A stretch of DNA of 64,000 nt, taken from positions 62,001 to 126,000 of the forward strand of contig JADJLZ010000010.1 of NCBI GenBank assembly GCA_016709875.1. The letters run 5' to 3'. This document shows positions 35,634 through 44,877 of the stretch, one piece after another. Position 1 is the first letter of the stretch, and the number at the start of each line of letters is the position of its first letter. The notes beneath the pieces were generated by a model. The model was not told the origin of the DNA, searched no databases, and saw nothing but the letters and a program-made list of their open reading frames with translations. Origin of the DNA: Planctomycetota bacterium (GTDB taxonomy: Bacteria; Planctomycetota; UBA1135; GCA-002686595). The translations under genes were made by a program, and so were the position numbers.

Positions 35634-36626
35634 CTAGCGCCGCATCGAATGCACGATCGGGTCGGCCGTGCCCTGCAGCGCCTCGAAATCCGCGCGCGAA
35701 TGCAGTCCGCGCCAGCCTTCCTCGATCAGGATCTGCGCACAGATGCTCCCGAGCGGGTTTCCCGGGCCGGGAAGGACGATGCGCTCGGGCGCGAACTCGC
35801 GCAGGCCGACGCGTACCGAGAGCGTCACGTCGTAGGCGGTCGTGATCTGCGCGCCGAAGGTGTAGTCGCGCAGCGCGTCGGGGCTCGCCGACCAGGGCGA
35901 GTGGCGCCGACCACTGCCGTCGATCAGCGTGAAGCGCGGCCGATGGAAGGCGAGCCGCGAGAGCTTCTCGCGCGCCTTGTCCGCGACCGCCTGCACGAGC
36001 GGCGTGTGGTACGGGCCGTGGCCGACGAGCCGGAAGGGATAGATGTTCTGGCCCAGCTTGACCTTCGGCAGCGTGCGCAGCAGGTGCGCGATCCCGGCCT
36101 CGCTGCCGGCGAGCACCGCCTGTCCGCCGAGGCGAATGGACGGGAAGGCCTCGCCTCCCGAGCTCGCGAGAGCTTCTTCGAGCGCCCCGACGAGCTGCGC
36201 ATCCCGGCGCCAGTGCTCGTCGACCTGCGGGAAGAGGATCTGTCCACCGCCGCCGTGCTCTTGCTGCAGGAGCGACATTTCCTGCATCAATCGGAAGCCG
36301 TCGTCGAAATCCAGCGCGCCCGCGACGGCCAGCGCCGTGTACCAGCCCATCGAGTTGCCCGCGACGGCGGAGATCTGGTGCTCGCGGCCGGCCGCCTCGG
36401 CGTCGATCATCGACACGAGCCAGATCAGCGGCGAGGCGTGGATCGGCGCGAGGTGCGTCTTGGCGTCGAACTTGGCCGCGCGGTCGAGCTCGACCAGCGC
36501 AGGCAGGCCGTACTCGCGGCGCAGGACCTCCGCGCGCGCGACAAAACGGTGCTCCTCGGGAAGCGAGCGCAGCGTCTTCTCGGTGTACGAGCCGCGCCCC
36601 GGGCACAGGACGAGTGCGCGCGTCAC
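35634..36626 (-). CDS. ACP acyltransferase-like protein (FabD family)
   Basis: Alpha/beta-hydrolase-type acyltransferase of 330 residues in the malonyl-CoA:ACP transacylase family. The nucleophile elbow is GNSMG (in AVAGNSMGWYTALAVAG) instead of GHSxG, and the catalytic His is in GHGPYHTPL. The arginine that holds the malonate carboxylate in FabD (LRG in most members) has no clear counterpart: the aligned stretch reads LMQEMSLLQQE. The substrate may therefore be a non-carboxylated acyl group. Start: GTG 36626, overlapping the stop of the upstream E1 dehydrogenase gene (GTGA), so the two proteins are probably made together. No ACP or ketosynthase gene is in the window. Confidence 0.75.
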   Translation of the reverse strand: MTRALVLCPGRGSYTEKTLRSLPEEHRFVARAEVLRREYGLPALVELDRAAKFDAKTHLAPIHASPLIWLVSMIDAEAAGREHQISAVAGNSMGWYTALAVAGALDFDDGFRLMQEMSLLQQEHGGGGQILFPQVDEHWRRDAQLVGALEEALASSGGEAFPSIRLGGQAVLAGSEAGIAHLLRTLPKVKLGQNIYPFRLVGHGPYHTPLVQAVADKAREKLSRLAFHRPRFTLIDGSGRRHSPWSASPDALRDYTFGAQITTAYDVTLSVRVGLREFAPERIVLPGPGNPLGSICAQILIEEGWRGLHSRADFEALQGTADPIVHSMRR

Positions 36627-38866
36627 GACAAGAGCTCCTTGGCGGCGGCCACGATCTCCGCATCGCCGACGAGCACGCAGGCGGTCGCCGAGCCGAGCGG
36701 CACGTAGGTGTCGGCGGCGCGCACGCTGCGCACGCGCACCTTGGAATCGCTCTCGGCGAAGTGCGCGCTGATCGCGTCGGCGACACCGCCCGCGGTCGCG
36801 CGGCACTCGTCGACGATGAGCAGCTTGCCGCAGGCCTCGGCGTGGGCTTGCAACTCCGCGAGCGGCAGCGGCGCGAGCCAGCGCAGGTCGATCACGCGCG
36901 CCTTCACGCCGCGTTCGCTCTCGAGCTTCTTCGCCGCGCGCAACGCGAGGCGCAGGCCGTTCGCGTAGCTCGCGATGCACAGGTCCTTGTTCTTGCCGCC
37001 GTAGACGCCGAGGTCGCCGGGCAGCAGCACGTCGGCAGGGGACTCTGAAGGCGCCGGGTAGTCACAGAGCCACCCGTTGTCGCCCTCCTCGTGCAGGTCG
37101 CGCTCGTGGTAGAGCGCGATCGGCTCGAGGAAGCACACCACGCGGCCGCACTCCATCGCGGTGGCGATCGCGCCGCGCAGCATGCGCGCCGCGTCGTCGC
37201 CACGCGCGGGGCAGGCGAGCATCAACCCGGGGATGTCGCGCAGCGCGCCGATCGAGTTGTCGTTGTGGAAGTGCCCGCCGAAGCCCTTCTGGTAACCCAG
37301 GCCCTGGACGCGCACGACCATCGGGTTCGTGAACTGGCCGTTCGAGAAGTACGCGAGCGAACAAGCCTCGCCGCGCAGCTGATCGAGCGCGTTGTGGATG
37401 TAGGCGAGGTACTGGATCTCCGGCAGCGGTACGAAGCCCAGGTGCGCGGTTCCCTGCGCGAGACCGAGGATGGTGGTCTCGTCGAGCAGCGTGTCGAACA
37501 CGCGCGCGATGCCGAAGCGCTTCTGCAGCCCCTGCGTGACGCCGTAGACGCCGCCCTTCTTGCCCGAGTCCTCGCCGAAGAGCAACAGCTCGGGATGGCG
37601 CAGGAACTCGTCGTGCAGCGCGGAGTTGACGTGCGCGGCGAGCGTGCGCTTGGTGGCGCTCTTGGTCGCCTCGGGCGCGTTCTCGCCCCAGAACTGTGCG
37701 CGCGCGTCCGGATCGATGCGCCGAGCTGCGCGCGCACGGATGCGCGCCTCGTCGTAGGGAGCGAGCGGTGCGATGACCTCCTCGCGCGTCGTGAGCTTCG
37801 GCCGGCGCGCGGCCTCGTCCGCTGCCGCAGCGACACGCGCGCGCACGTCGGCCAGGATCGCGCTCAGCGTCGCAGGCTCGGCCGCACCGCTCTCGACCAG
37901 GCGCCGGGCGAAGCGCAGCAGCGGATCGGCAGCCTCGGTGGCCTCGATCTCTTCCTGCGTGTGGTAGGTCGTCTCCACGTCGCTGCCTGCGTGACCCCAC
38001 AAGCGCACGGTCGAGAGGTGCAGGAACACCGGCGAGCGCGTGTCGCGACAGCAGTCGATCGCCGCGCGGCACACGTCCCAGATCTGGTCGAACTCGCCCT
38101 CGGCGCGGTAGTAGGCGAGCAGCGGCTGGTGCGAGTACGTGTCCGCGATCCAGTCGCGCGGCGACTCGACCGAGATGCCGATGCCGTTGTCCTCGCACAC
38201 GAAGAGCACGGGCATCGGCCCGCCGCGGCGGCGGATGTAGCGCGCGGCGTTGAAGGCGCTGAGCGCGGTCGCGTGGTTCGCGGATGCGTCCCCGAAGCTG
38301 CACATCACGATCGAGTCGGTCTCGACCTCGCTGTGCACACCCAGGCGCTTCGAGCGGCCGATGCCGAAGGCGCAGCCGACCGCCTTGGGCAGGTGCGAGG
38401 CGATGGTCGAGGTCTGTGGCGGCACCCACAGACGCTTCGAACCCCAGACCTTGTGCCGGCCGTGGCTGATCGGATCCTCCGCCGAGGCGCACAGGGAGAG
38501 CAGCGTGTCGAAGACCGGCGTCACCTCGGGCGCCTTGCGGCTGCGCGCCATCATCAGGCCGCCCGAGCGGTAGTGCAGGAAGCACGGATCGTCGAGCCGC
38601 AGTTGCGCGCCGAGGATCGTGTTGGCCTCGTGGCCCGCGCTCGAGATGGTGTAGAAGCTGCGGTTGGTGCGCTTCAGCTCGCGCGCCGCGACATCCAGCG
38701 TGCGCGAGAGGCAGGCGTCCTCGAAGAGCTCGAGGGCGGTGCGCACGTCGAGCGTGCTGCCTTCGGAGAGCGGCGCGCCGGGCGCGAGCGAGCGCGGAAC
38801 ACGGGCAGCCCTGGCGAGGTAGCCATCGAGCTTCGACTCGACCACGGCGACACGGTTGGTGCTCAC
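36623..38866 (-). CDS. Fused E1 alpha-beta thiamine-diphosphate 2-oxoacid dehydrogenase
   Basis: Single chain of 747 residues joining the E1 alpha and E1 beta parts of a 2-oxoacid dehydrogenase. The alpha half (about 40-380) binds thiamine diphosphate: MCSFGDASANHATALSAFNA fits the GDG start and VCEDNGIGISVE the NN end of the ThDP motif. The beta half (about 410-747) begins with HVNSALHDEFLRHPELLLFG and carries GEDSGKKGGVYGVTQGL and a transketolase-C domain. It most resembles branched-chain 2-oxoacid (BCKDH) E1. No E2 or E3 gene is nearby. Start: GTG 38866. It is coupled to the acyltransferase gene downstream. Confidence 0.82.
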   Translation of the reverse strand: MSTNRVAVVESKLDGYLARAARVPRSLAPGAPLSEGSTLDVRTALELFEDACLSRTLDVAARELKRTNRSFYTISSAGHEANTILGAQLRLDDPCFLHYRSGGLMMARSRKAPEVTPVFDTLLSLCASAEDPISHGRHKVWGSKRLWVPPQTSTIASHLPKAVGCAFGIGRSKRLGVHSEVETDSIVMCSFGDASANHATALSAFNAARYIRRRGGPMPVLFVCEDNGIGISVESPRDWIADTYSHQPLLAYYRAEGEFDQIWDVCRAAIDCCRDTRSPVFLHLSTVRLWGHAGSDVETTYHTQEEIEATEAADPLLRFARRLVESGAAEPATLSAILADVRARVAAAADEAARRPKLTTREEVIAPLAPYDEARIRARAARRIDPDARAQFWGENAPEATKSATKRTLAAHVNSALHDEFLRHPELLLFGEDSGKKGGVYGVTQGLQKRFGIARVFDTLLDETTILGLAQGTAHLGFVPLPEIQYLAYIHNALDQLRGEACSLAYFSNGQFTNPMVVRVQGLGYQKGFGGHFHNDNSIGALRDIPGLMLACPARGDDAARMLRGAIATAMECGRVVCFLEPIALYHERDLHEEGDNGWLCDYPAPSESPADVLLPGDLGVYGGKNKDLCIASYANGLRLALRAAKKLESERGVKARVIDLRWLAPLPLAELQAHAEACGKLLIVDECRATAGGVADAISAHFAESDSKVRVRSVRAADTYVPLGSATACVLVGDAEIVAAAKELLS

Positions 38867-38887
38867 GGGGCGAGCACTCTATCCGGA

Positions 38888-38910
38888 GCGGATTTCACGG
38901 TCCAATCCGC
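38888..38910 (-). terminator. Hairpin after the 38918-40177 gene
   Basis: A perfect 7-bp stem gcggatt/aatccgc with a 9-base loop lies in the 51-bp gap just past the stop of the beta-helix-type gene and before the E1 dehydrogenase start. There is no strong T tract. It is consistent with transcription ending between these unrelated genes. Confidence 0.45.
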
Positions 38911-38917
38911 GGCGGGC

Positions 38918-40177
38918 TCAGAAGCTCGAATCGAGCAGCACCAGCGCCTGCACGCCCGTGCGCCAGGCCTGGCCGCCCGCATCGCGGCAGATCGCCTGCA
39001 GTTCCAGGGTGCGCGCGTCGACGCCGGCACCGAGTTCGGAGATCGGGAGGTCGGCGTGGAGCACGCCGCTCGCCGGGATCGTCCCGAGCGCTGTGCGCCG
39101 AGCGGGCTGGCCGACGAGCAGTGGTCCCAAGCCGGCGGGGTCGCTCCAGCCGCCGTACGGCGACTGTGCGAGCAGCACGAGATCGCCGGGTGTGCCGCGC
39201 ACCTCGAGCGAGAGCGTGTTCGACTCGCGCAGCACGCTCGCGCACTCAAGGCTGCGCGCCAGACCCGCGGGGAGCTGCACCGTGCCGTCGATCGCGACAC
39301 CCGCGGCTGCGTGCATGCCGCCGGGCGCGCCGCAGGTCGCGTCCGGGGTCCCGCCCGCGCCGCCTGTTCCGCCGGCGATGCCGCAGTCGAGCAGCGTCGC
39401 GTGCGAGGTCGGCGTCACGAACACGCCCGCGCCTCCGGCTGCACCATCTTGTGCCGCCAGCCCGGCCGAGCACTGTGCGGCCGCTCCATCGCCGCCCGCT
39501 CCACCGCGAAACTGCGTGCCGGACGCGAACAGCGTCGCACCATTCCAGACGTGCACCCCGTGCGGCCCGGCGACAGGAGGCAGCGGAGTGGTCCCGAGGT
39601 ACGCGCCGATCGCGCCCGCGCCGGCGTGCAGGCTGCAATCGCTGAGCGCGAGCCGCGAGTTGCTGCCGACATCGAGTCCGTCTCCGCCCGCGTACTGCGG
39701 ATTGGGGTTGGTGCCACCGCGGAAGATGCAGCGCGTCATCGCGACGTCGCTGCAGTTGTAGATGTTCGCGCCCGGCAGTCCGAGCCCGACCGCTGTGCCC
39801 TCGATCTCCACGCAGCGGATCGGTGCTCCGACCGCGGCGCACGAGAGCGGGATCCCCAGTTGGGCGATGATGTGCAGGCCGCTCAGCACGACCGCCGGCT
39901 GCGAGGCGTCCTCGAACTGCACCAGCACGGTTCCGTTGATCGTGACCGAGCCGGGCGGGTCGGCGATCACGGAGACCGACTTGCCGCTCATGAGGAAGCC
40001 CGAATAGCTCCCCGGCCGCACGAGCACGACGTCGCCCAGCGCGGCGGCCTGGATCGCGGGCTGGATGTCGGTGAAGTCGGGGTTCGAACCGCCGACGGTG
40101 AGCACGTGGCCGGCGGCGAACGCGGGAAGCGCCGAGATCGTCCACGCGAGCACAAGACACACGGATCGCGGAAGCAT
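38918..40177 (-). CDS. Secreted parallel beta-helix protein
   Basis: Exported protein of 419 residues. Met at 40177 begins a signal peptide (SVCLVLAWTISALPAFAAGH); the frame further upstream is Arg/Ser-rich shadow. The N-terminal part matches proteins with pectate-lyase-like beta-helix starts: DFTDIQPAIQAAALGDVVLV, then VRPGSYSGF. The following turns hold CVEIEGTAVG, YNCSDVAMTRCIFRGG and Gly/Ala-rich loops up to about residue 295. The last 110 residues are a separate beta-sandwich (GDLVLLAQSPYGGWSDPAG, then LELQAICRDAGG) of a type I recall at the ends of planctomycete exported proteins. It differs from the Cys-rich module. No catalytic residues are evident. Confidence 0.72.
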   Translation of the reverse strand: MLPRSVCLVLAWTISALPAFAAGHVLTVGGSNPDFTDIQPAIQAAALGDVVLVRPGSYSGFLMSGKSVSVIADPPGSVTINGTVLVQFEDASQPAVVLSGLHIIAQLGIPLSCAAVGAPIRCVEIEGTAVGLGLPGANIYNCSDVAMTRCIFRGGTNPNPQYAGGDGLDVGSNSRLALSDCSLHAGAGAIGAYLGTTPLPPVAGPHGVHVWNGATLFASGTQFRGGAGGDGAAAQCSAGLAAQDGAAGGAGVFVTPTSHATLLDCGIAGGTGGAGGTPDATCGAPGGMHAAAGVAIDGTVQLPAGLARSLECASVLRESNTLSLEVRGTPGDLVLLAQSPYGGWSDPAGLGPLLVGQPARRTALGTIPASGVLHADLPISELGAGVDARTLELQAICRDAGGQAWRTGVQALVLLDSSF

Positions 40178-40228
40178 CGACCTCAAGGCTACCACGCACC
40201 CGGGAGCCGGGCGGGGGGCGGGCTCGGA

Positions 40229-40247
40229 CACGGCGGGGCACCCGCCG
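40229..40247 (-). terminator. Hairpin directly after the RCC1-repeat gene stop
   Basis: A perfect 8-bp stem acggcggg/cccgccgt with a 3-base loop begins immediately at the stop codon of the RCC1-repeat gene. The stem is very stable but has no T tract. It probably marks the 3' end of that transcript. Confidence 0.5.
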
Positions 40248-42524
40248 TCACGGGCTCCACAGCACCGAGAGTCCCTGCGTCGCGTTGAAGTTCGGCTCGC
40301 CGCTGCACGGCAGGCTCGGATCGCGGTAGTAGACCTGGTAGTAGCGCGTGCTGCCCGCTGCGATCGTGTCGCCGAGCTGCGCCGACTTGACCGAGATCGA
40401 GAGCTCGAGGCCGTCGGGATAGACGATCCCACCGCCGACGGCGTTCTCGACCTGCAGTCGCTTGAGCGAGCCCGCGACGCAGCGCACACCCTCGCCGAAC
40501 ACGGAGCCGCCGGTGTTCGACAGGTTGCCCTGCAGCACGACGGAGAGCGCGCTCAGGACTTCCCCGCTCGACTGGAATTGCAGCGAATCGGCCTGCAGCG
40601 AAGGGATTCCGTGATTCAGCAGTTGCGCTCCGCCGCTGGCCGCGGAGTTGTTGCAGCCGCGGTCGGAGCCGGCGGCGGGATTCGAGCACGGGCAGGCGAT
40701 CACCCCGGACTGTCCGGGCGTGCAGAAGATCTGCACGGGAGCGATGGGCTCGTAGAGCGCGATCCAGCTCGCGATCTGCACGTAGGCCGAACCCGTGGGC
40801 AGGGTCGGAGCGATGAAGTCGTTCTGGCCCCAGGTGATCGCCGTGCCATCGCTCCGGATCGCGGTGGTGTCGAACCCAGAGGCCGAGATCCGCACGTAGC
40901 GGACTCCGCTCGGGAGCGCGGGGACGGCGCTCTCGAAGAAGGTGTTGTCACCCCATACCACCACGGAGCCATCGCTGCGGCGGGCTGCGGAGTGGTAGCG
41001 TCCCGCTGCGATCTCCACGTACGTGAGTCCGCCCGGCAGCACGGGAACGTTGCACTGGCCGTAGCCGTTGAATCCGAAGGCGACCAGCGTTCCGTCGTCG
41101 AGCCGCGCGAGCGAGTGGTAGTCCCCGGCAGCGACCTCGACATACGCGTGGCCAAGGGGAGGCGGCGGAACATTGCACTGTCCGTAGTCGTTGCGTCCCC
41201 AGGCCACGACGGAGCTATCGCTGCGCCGCGAGATCGAGTGGTGTTCGGCTCCTGCGGTAGCCTCGATGTAGCTCAAACCGATCGGCAGCGCCGGAACGTT
41301 GCACGCGCCGTAGAGATTGTCTCCCCAGGCGACGAGCGCTCCGTCGCTGCGCCGTGCCAGGGCGTGGAAGGTGCCGGCCGAGAGGTCGACGTAGACGAGC
41401 CCGCTCGGGAGCGCGGGGACCGCGCTCGTATCGTGGTAGTCCAGGCCCCAGGTCGTGATCGATCCGTCGCTCAGGAGCGCGAAGTAGTCGGTGCCGCTCG
41501 AGGCGACCGCGGAATAGGAGACTCCGATCGGGGGCGCGGGCACGTTGCACTCGCCGGACGAATTCCAACCCCAAGCGACGGCGGTCCCGTCGTTGCGCTG
41601 CGCCACCGAGTGCCAACTCCCGGCGGCAATCCGGGAATAGTGGAGCCCCGCGGGGGGCGCGGGCACCTGGCACTGGCCGTACGAGTCGTCGCCCCACGCG
41701 ACCACCGAATCATCGCTCCGCCGCGCGAGTGAGTGGAATCCACCGGCGGCGACCTCGACGTAGGACAGACCGACCGGAAGGGCCGGCACATTGCACTGAC
41801 CGTAGCCGTTGTCGCCCCATGCGACGACGGAGCCGTCGCTGCGCAGCGCGAGGTTGTGGCCGCCGGACAAGACACTGCAGCCTGTCGAGATCGCGCTGTA
41901 CACGAGTCCGCCCGGCAACGCGGGCACGTTGCACTGGCCGTCCGAGTTGGATCCCCACGCGAGCACGACTCCGTCGCTGCGCAGCGCGACGCTGTGGAGC
42001 AGTCCGGCGGAAATTTCGACGTAGGTCACGCCGGCAGGGAGCGCCGGCACGTTGCACTGACCTTCGATGTTGCGGCCCCACGCGAGGAGCGTGCCGTCGC
42101 TGCGCAGCCCGAGCGAGTGCGGTCCGCCTGTGGCCACCTCGACATAGGTCAGGCCCGCGGGGAGAGCGGGCACGTTGTCCTGGCCGTAGCCGTTGTCGCC
42201 CCAGGCGACAGCGCTTCCGTCGCTGAGGATGGCGATGCGATTGTGGTTGGCCGCGGAGACGGCGACGTAGGTCAGCCCGATCGGCAGCGAGGGGACGATC
42301 CCGAGCGCTCCCCAGCCCAGGAGCGTGCCGTCGTTCCGGATCAGCGCGGTGGCGCCGTCGGCTGCCGCGATCGCCGTGAAGGCCTCGTGGTTCCAGGCGC
42401 TGTCGAAGCGCGCCTTGGGAAGACTGATGACCTCGGCCTGTGCCTGCGCGAGCGCGTGGAGGCCAGCGAGCGAGGCACTGCAGAGGAACAGGGAAGCGAG
42501 CGTGCTGCGGCTCTTGGACGACAT
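40248..42524 (-). CDS. Secreted RCC1-repeat (beta-propeller) protein with Cys-rich C-terminal module
   Basis: Exported protein of 758 residues. An aaggag ribosome-binding site precedes ATG 42524, which begins a signal peptide (LASLFLCSASLAGLHALAQA). About 13 repeats of 39-41 residues follow (about residues 35-575), of the form GLTYVEVATGGPHSLGLRSD, then GTLLAWGRNIEGQCNVPALP. This is the RCC1/ATS1 pattern that folds into beta-propellers; 13 blades would make two propellers. Repeat 4 carries a short insertion (STGCSVLSGGHNLA), and repeats 7 and 12 have degenerated. The last 160 residues are the shared Cys-rich module (FCTPGQSGVIACPCSNP, then EGVRCVAGSLKRLQ and RYYQVYYRDP). A surface-binding role is likely; the partner is unknown. 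Confidence 0.85.
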   Translation of the reverse strand: MSSKSRSTLASLFLCSASLAGLHALAQAQAEVISLPKARFDSAWNHEAFTAIAAADGATALIRNDGTLLGWGALGIVPSLPIGLTYVAVSAANHNRIAILSDGSAVAWGDNGYGQDNVPALPAGLTYVEVATGGPHSLGLRSDGTLLAWGRNIEGQCNVPALPAGVTYVEISAGLLHSVALRSDGVVLAWGSNSDGQCNVPALPGGLVYSAISTGCSVLSGGHNLALRSDGSVVAWGDNGYGQCNVPALPVGLSYVEVAAGGFHSLARRSDDSVVAWGDDSYGQCQVPAPPAGLHYSRIAAGSWHSVAQRNDGTAVAWGWNSSGECNVPAPPIGVSYSAVASSGTDYFALLSDGSITTWGLDYHDTSAVPALPSGLVYVDLSAGTFHALARRSDGALVAWGDNLYGACNVPALPIGLSYIEATAGAEHHSISRRSDSSVVAWGRNDYGQCNVPPPPLGHAYVEVAAGDYHSLARLDDGTLVAFGFNGYGQCNVPVLPGGLTYVEIAAGRYHSAARRSDGSVVVWGDNTFFESAVPALPSGVRYVRISASGFDTTAIRSDGTAITWGQNDFIAPTLPTGSAYVQIASWIALYEPIAPVQIFCTPGQSGVIACPCSNPAAGSDRGCNNSAASGGAQLLNHGIPSLQADSLQFQSSGEVLSALSVVLQGNLSNTGGSVFGEGVRCVAGSLKRLQVENAVGGGIVYPDGLELSISVKSAQLGDTIAAGSTRYYQVYYRDPSLPCSGEPNFNATQGLSVLWSP

Positions 42525-42670
42525 CGAATCTCTCCTTGTCTCCGGGATCCCGGCCGTCTCGGCGAGGCAGTCGACGAGAGCGGTGAGGGGAGCGAGCCGG
42601 GCGCGCGAGCGGTGGATCGCCAGGGAATTGCAGCACCGCGCCGCGAATCCGTCAAGCGGTTCCGCGGGAC

Positions 42671-43108
42671 TCAGAAGACGAAGGGCAAGAGCCGTTTCAC
42701 GCGCTGGCAATAGGCCGCATAAGCGTCCTTGTAGGTGGCCCGCAGCGCTTGTTCCTCGAAGTGGATGCGCACGAGCATCCCGCCGAGCACGAGCAGGGCG
42801 AGCGCGGCGCTCACGGGGTTCAGGTGCGCGCCCGCGCCCGCGAAGGCGAAGAGCACAGCAGCGCTGTAGATCGGATTGCGCACGAACGCGTAGGGCCCGT
42901 GCGTCACGAGCTCGCCTTCGGTGGTGTTCGCGGCGGCGTGAAAGCTGCGCATCCCGAAGGTGAGGCGTGCCCAGACCATCAACAGCGCAGCGAGCACCTG
43001 CAGCGCGATCGTGACCGGGTTCGAATCGAAGAGTTCGCCACGGGTGTACAGCCCGATCAACCCGGCGACCGCCGCAGCGAAGCCGAGGACGGAGAATTTG
43101 CGGCCCAT
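42671..43108 (-). CDS. Isoprenylcysteine carboxyl-methyltransferase-like membrane protein
   Basis: Small membrane protein of 145 residues of the ICMT/PEMT (NnrU-like) superfamily. It has four hydrophobic helices. The signature THGPYAFVRNPIYSAAVLF corresponds to HGPY-x-x-x-R-x-P-x-Y, and the C-terminal EEQALRATYKDAYAAYCQRV matches the EE-x-x-L ... Y-x-x-Y SAM-binding part. Bacterial members methylate lipids or unknown small substrates. Met at 43108 is chosen as start (7 bp after the glnS stop), which suggests co-transcription with glnS. Confidence 0.85.
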   Translation of the reverse strand: MGRKFSVLGFAAAVAGLIGLYTRGELFDSNPVTIALQVLAALLMVWARLTFGMRSFHAAANTTEGELVTHGPYAFVRNPIYSAAVLFAFAGAGAHLNPVSAALALLVLGGMLVRIHFEEQALRATYKDAYAAYCQRVKRLLPFVF

Positions 43109-43115
43109 GTTGCGC

Positions 43116-44834
43116 TCAGCCCTCCGCGCGCTTCTCGATCCGCGCCCAGGCATCGCGCAGCGTCGTGGTGCGGTGGAACACCGGCGCGCCCGTGCGCGAG
43201 TCCTTGGGGTCGACGAAGAAGTAGCCCACGCGCTCGAACTGGAAGTGCTGGCCGCCCTCGGCGTGCTGCAGCGAGGGCTCGAGCTTGGGGTGCGGTGCGA
43301 CCACGAGCGAGCCCGGGTTGAGGCCGCTCTTCCAGTCGACGCCCTCGGGCACGTCGTCGGGATGCTCGCTCGAGAAGAGATGGTCGTAGAGCCGCACCGG
43401 CGCCTCGAAGGCGTGTTCGGCGCTGACCCAGTGGATGATGCCCTTCACCTTGCGGCCGTCGGTCGTCGCACCGTGCAGCGTCGCGGGGTCGTAGGTGCAG
43501 ACGAGCTCGGTGACGTTGCCGCTCGCGTCCTTCTTCACTTCCTTGCAGGTGATGCACCAGGCGTAGCGCAGGCGCACCTCCTTGCCGGGCGAGAGGCGGA
43601 AGTACTTCTTGGGCGGGTCCTCCTTGAAGTCCTCGCGCTCGATCCAGAGCGTGCGCGTGAACGGGATCTTGCGCGTGCCCGCGGCGGGATCCTCGGGGTT
43701 GTTGACCGCCTCGATCCACTCGATCTGGCCCTCGGGGAAGTTCTCGATCGTGATCTTGAGCGGGTCGAGCACCGCCATCGCGCGCAGGGCGCGCTTGTTC
43801 AGGTCCTCGCGGATCGAGTTCTCGAGCACGGCGCGGTCGATCGTGCCGTTGTTGCGTGCGACACCGATGCCATCGCAGAAGGCGCGCAGCGATTCGGGCG
43901 TGTAGCCGCGCCGACGGATGCCCGAGAGGGTCGGCATGCGCGGGTCGTCCCAGCCGGAGACGTGCTTGTCCCGCACCAGCTCGAGCAGCTTGCGCTTGCT
44001 GAGCACGGTGTAGGAGAGGTTCAGGCGCGCGAACTCGATCTGGCGCGGGTGCGCCTTGACCGGCAGGTTTTCGAGGAACCAGTTGTAGAGCGGGCGGTGG
44101 ATCTCGAACTCGAGCGTGCAGATCGAGTGCGTGATCGACTCGAGCGCGTCGCACTGGCCGTGCGCGAAGTCGTACATCGGGTAGATGCACCACCGCTCGC
44201 GCGTGCGGTGGTGGTGCGCGTGCAGGATGCGGTAGAGCACCGGATCGCGCAGGTTCGGGTTGGGCGAGCTCATGTCGATCTTCGCCCGCAGGGTGCGCGC
44301 GCCGTCCTTGAATTCGCCCGCGCGCATGCGGCGGAAGAGGTCGAGGCTCTCCGCGGGCGTGCGGTGGCGGAACGGGCTCTCGCGGCCGGGCTTGTCGAGC
44401 GAACCGCGGTACTCGCTGACCTCGTCGCCGCTGAGGTCGCAGATGTAGGCCTTGCCGTTCGTGATCAAGTGCTCGGCGAAGTGGTAGAGCTCCTCGAAGA
44501 AGTCGCTCGCGTAGGTCAGGCGATCCCACGTGAAGCCCAGCCAGCGCACGTCCTCCTGGATCGAGTCGACGTACTCCTGCTCTTCCTTGGTGGGGTTCGT
44601 GTCATCGAAGCGCAGGTTGCACTTGCCGCCGTAGCGCTGCGCCAGGCCGAAGTTGAGGCAGATCGACTTCGCGTGGCCGATGTGCAGGTAGCCGTTGGGT
44701 TCCGGGGGAAAGCGCGTCTGCACGCGGCCCTCGTTCTTCCCCGCGGCGAGGTCGGCGTCGATCTCGTCGTGGATGAAGTGGCGCGGGAGGACCGGTGCGG
44801 GAGGGCTGGCCTCGGGAGTCGAAGGCGTGGTCAT
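43116..44834 (-). CDS. glnS: Glutaminyl-tRNA synthetase
   Basis: Class I aminoacyl-tRNA synthetase of 572 residues that charges tRNA-Gln directly. The HIGH motif is in PPEPNGYLHIGHAKS (residues 43-57), preceded by the GlnRS-typical TRFPPEP; the KMSKS counterpart is LSKRKLLELV near 280. The C-terminal anticodon-binding beta-barrels follow (PFTRTLWIEREDF and FERVGYFFVDPKDS). Start: Met at 44834, since upstream codons are Arg-rich shadow. The length fits the bacterial family. The presence of GlnRS suggests that this organism need not rely on the GatCAB route for Gln-tRNA. Confidence 0.96.
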   Translation of the reverse strand: MTTPSTPEASPPAPVLPRHFIHDEIDADLAAGKNEGRVQTRFPPEPNGYLHIGHAKSICLNFGLAQRYGGKCNLRFDDTNPTKEEQEYVDSIQEDVRWLGFTWDRLTYASDFFEELYHFAEHLITNGKAYICDLSGDEVSEYRGSLDKPGRESPFRHRTPAESLDLFRRMRAGEFKDGARTLRAKIDMSSPNPNLRDPVLYRILHAHHHRTRERWCIYPMYDFAHGQCDALESITHSICTLEFEIHRPLYNWFLENLPVKAHPRQIEFARLNLSYTVLSKRKLLELVRDKHVSGWDDPRMPTLSGIRRRGYTPESLRAFCDGIGVARNNGTIDRAVLENSIREDLNKRALRAMAVLDPLKITIENFPEGQIEWIEAVNNPEDPAAGTRKIPFTRTLWIEREDFKEDPPKKYFRLSPGKEVRLRYAWCITCKEVKKDASGNVTELVCTYDPATLHGATTDGRKVKGIIHWVSAEHAFEAPVRLYDHLFSSEHPDDVPEGVDWKSGLNPGSLVVAPHPKLEPSLQHAEGGQHFQFERVGYFFVDPKDSRTGAPVFHRTTTLRDAWARIEKRAEG

Positions 44835-44877
44835 GCTCCCGGCCAGGATAGCAGGAAAAGGGCGCGTATTCCGACCT

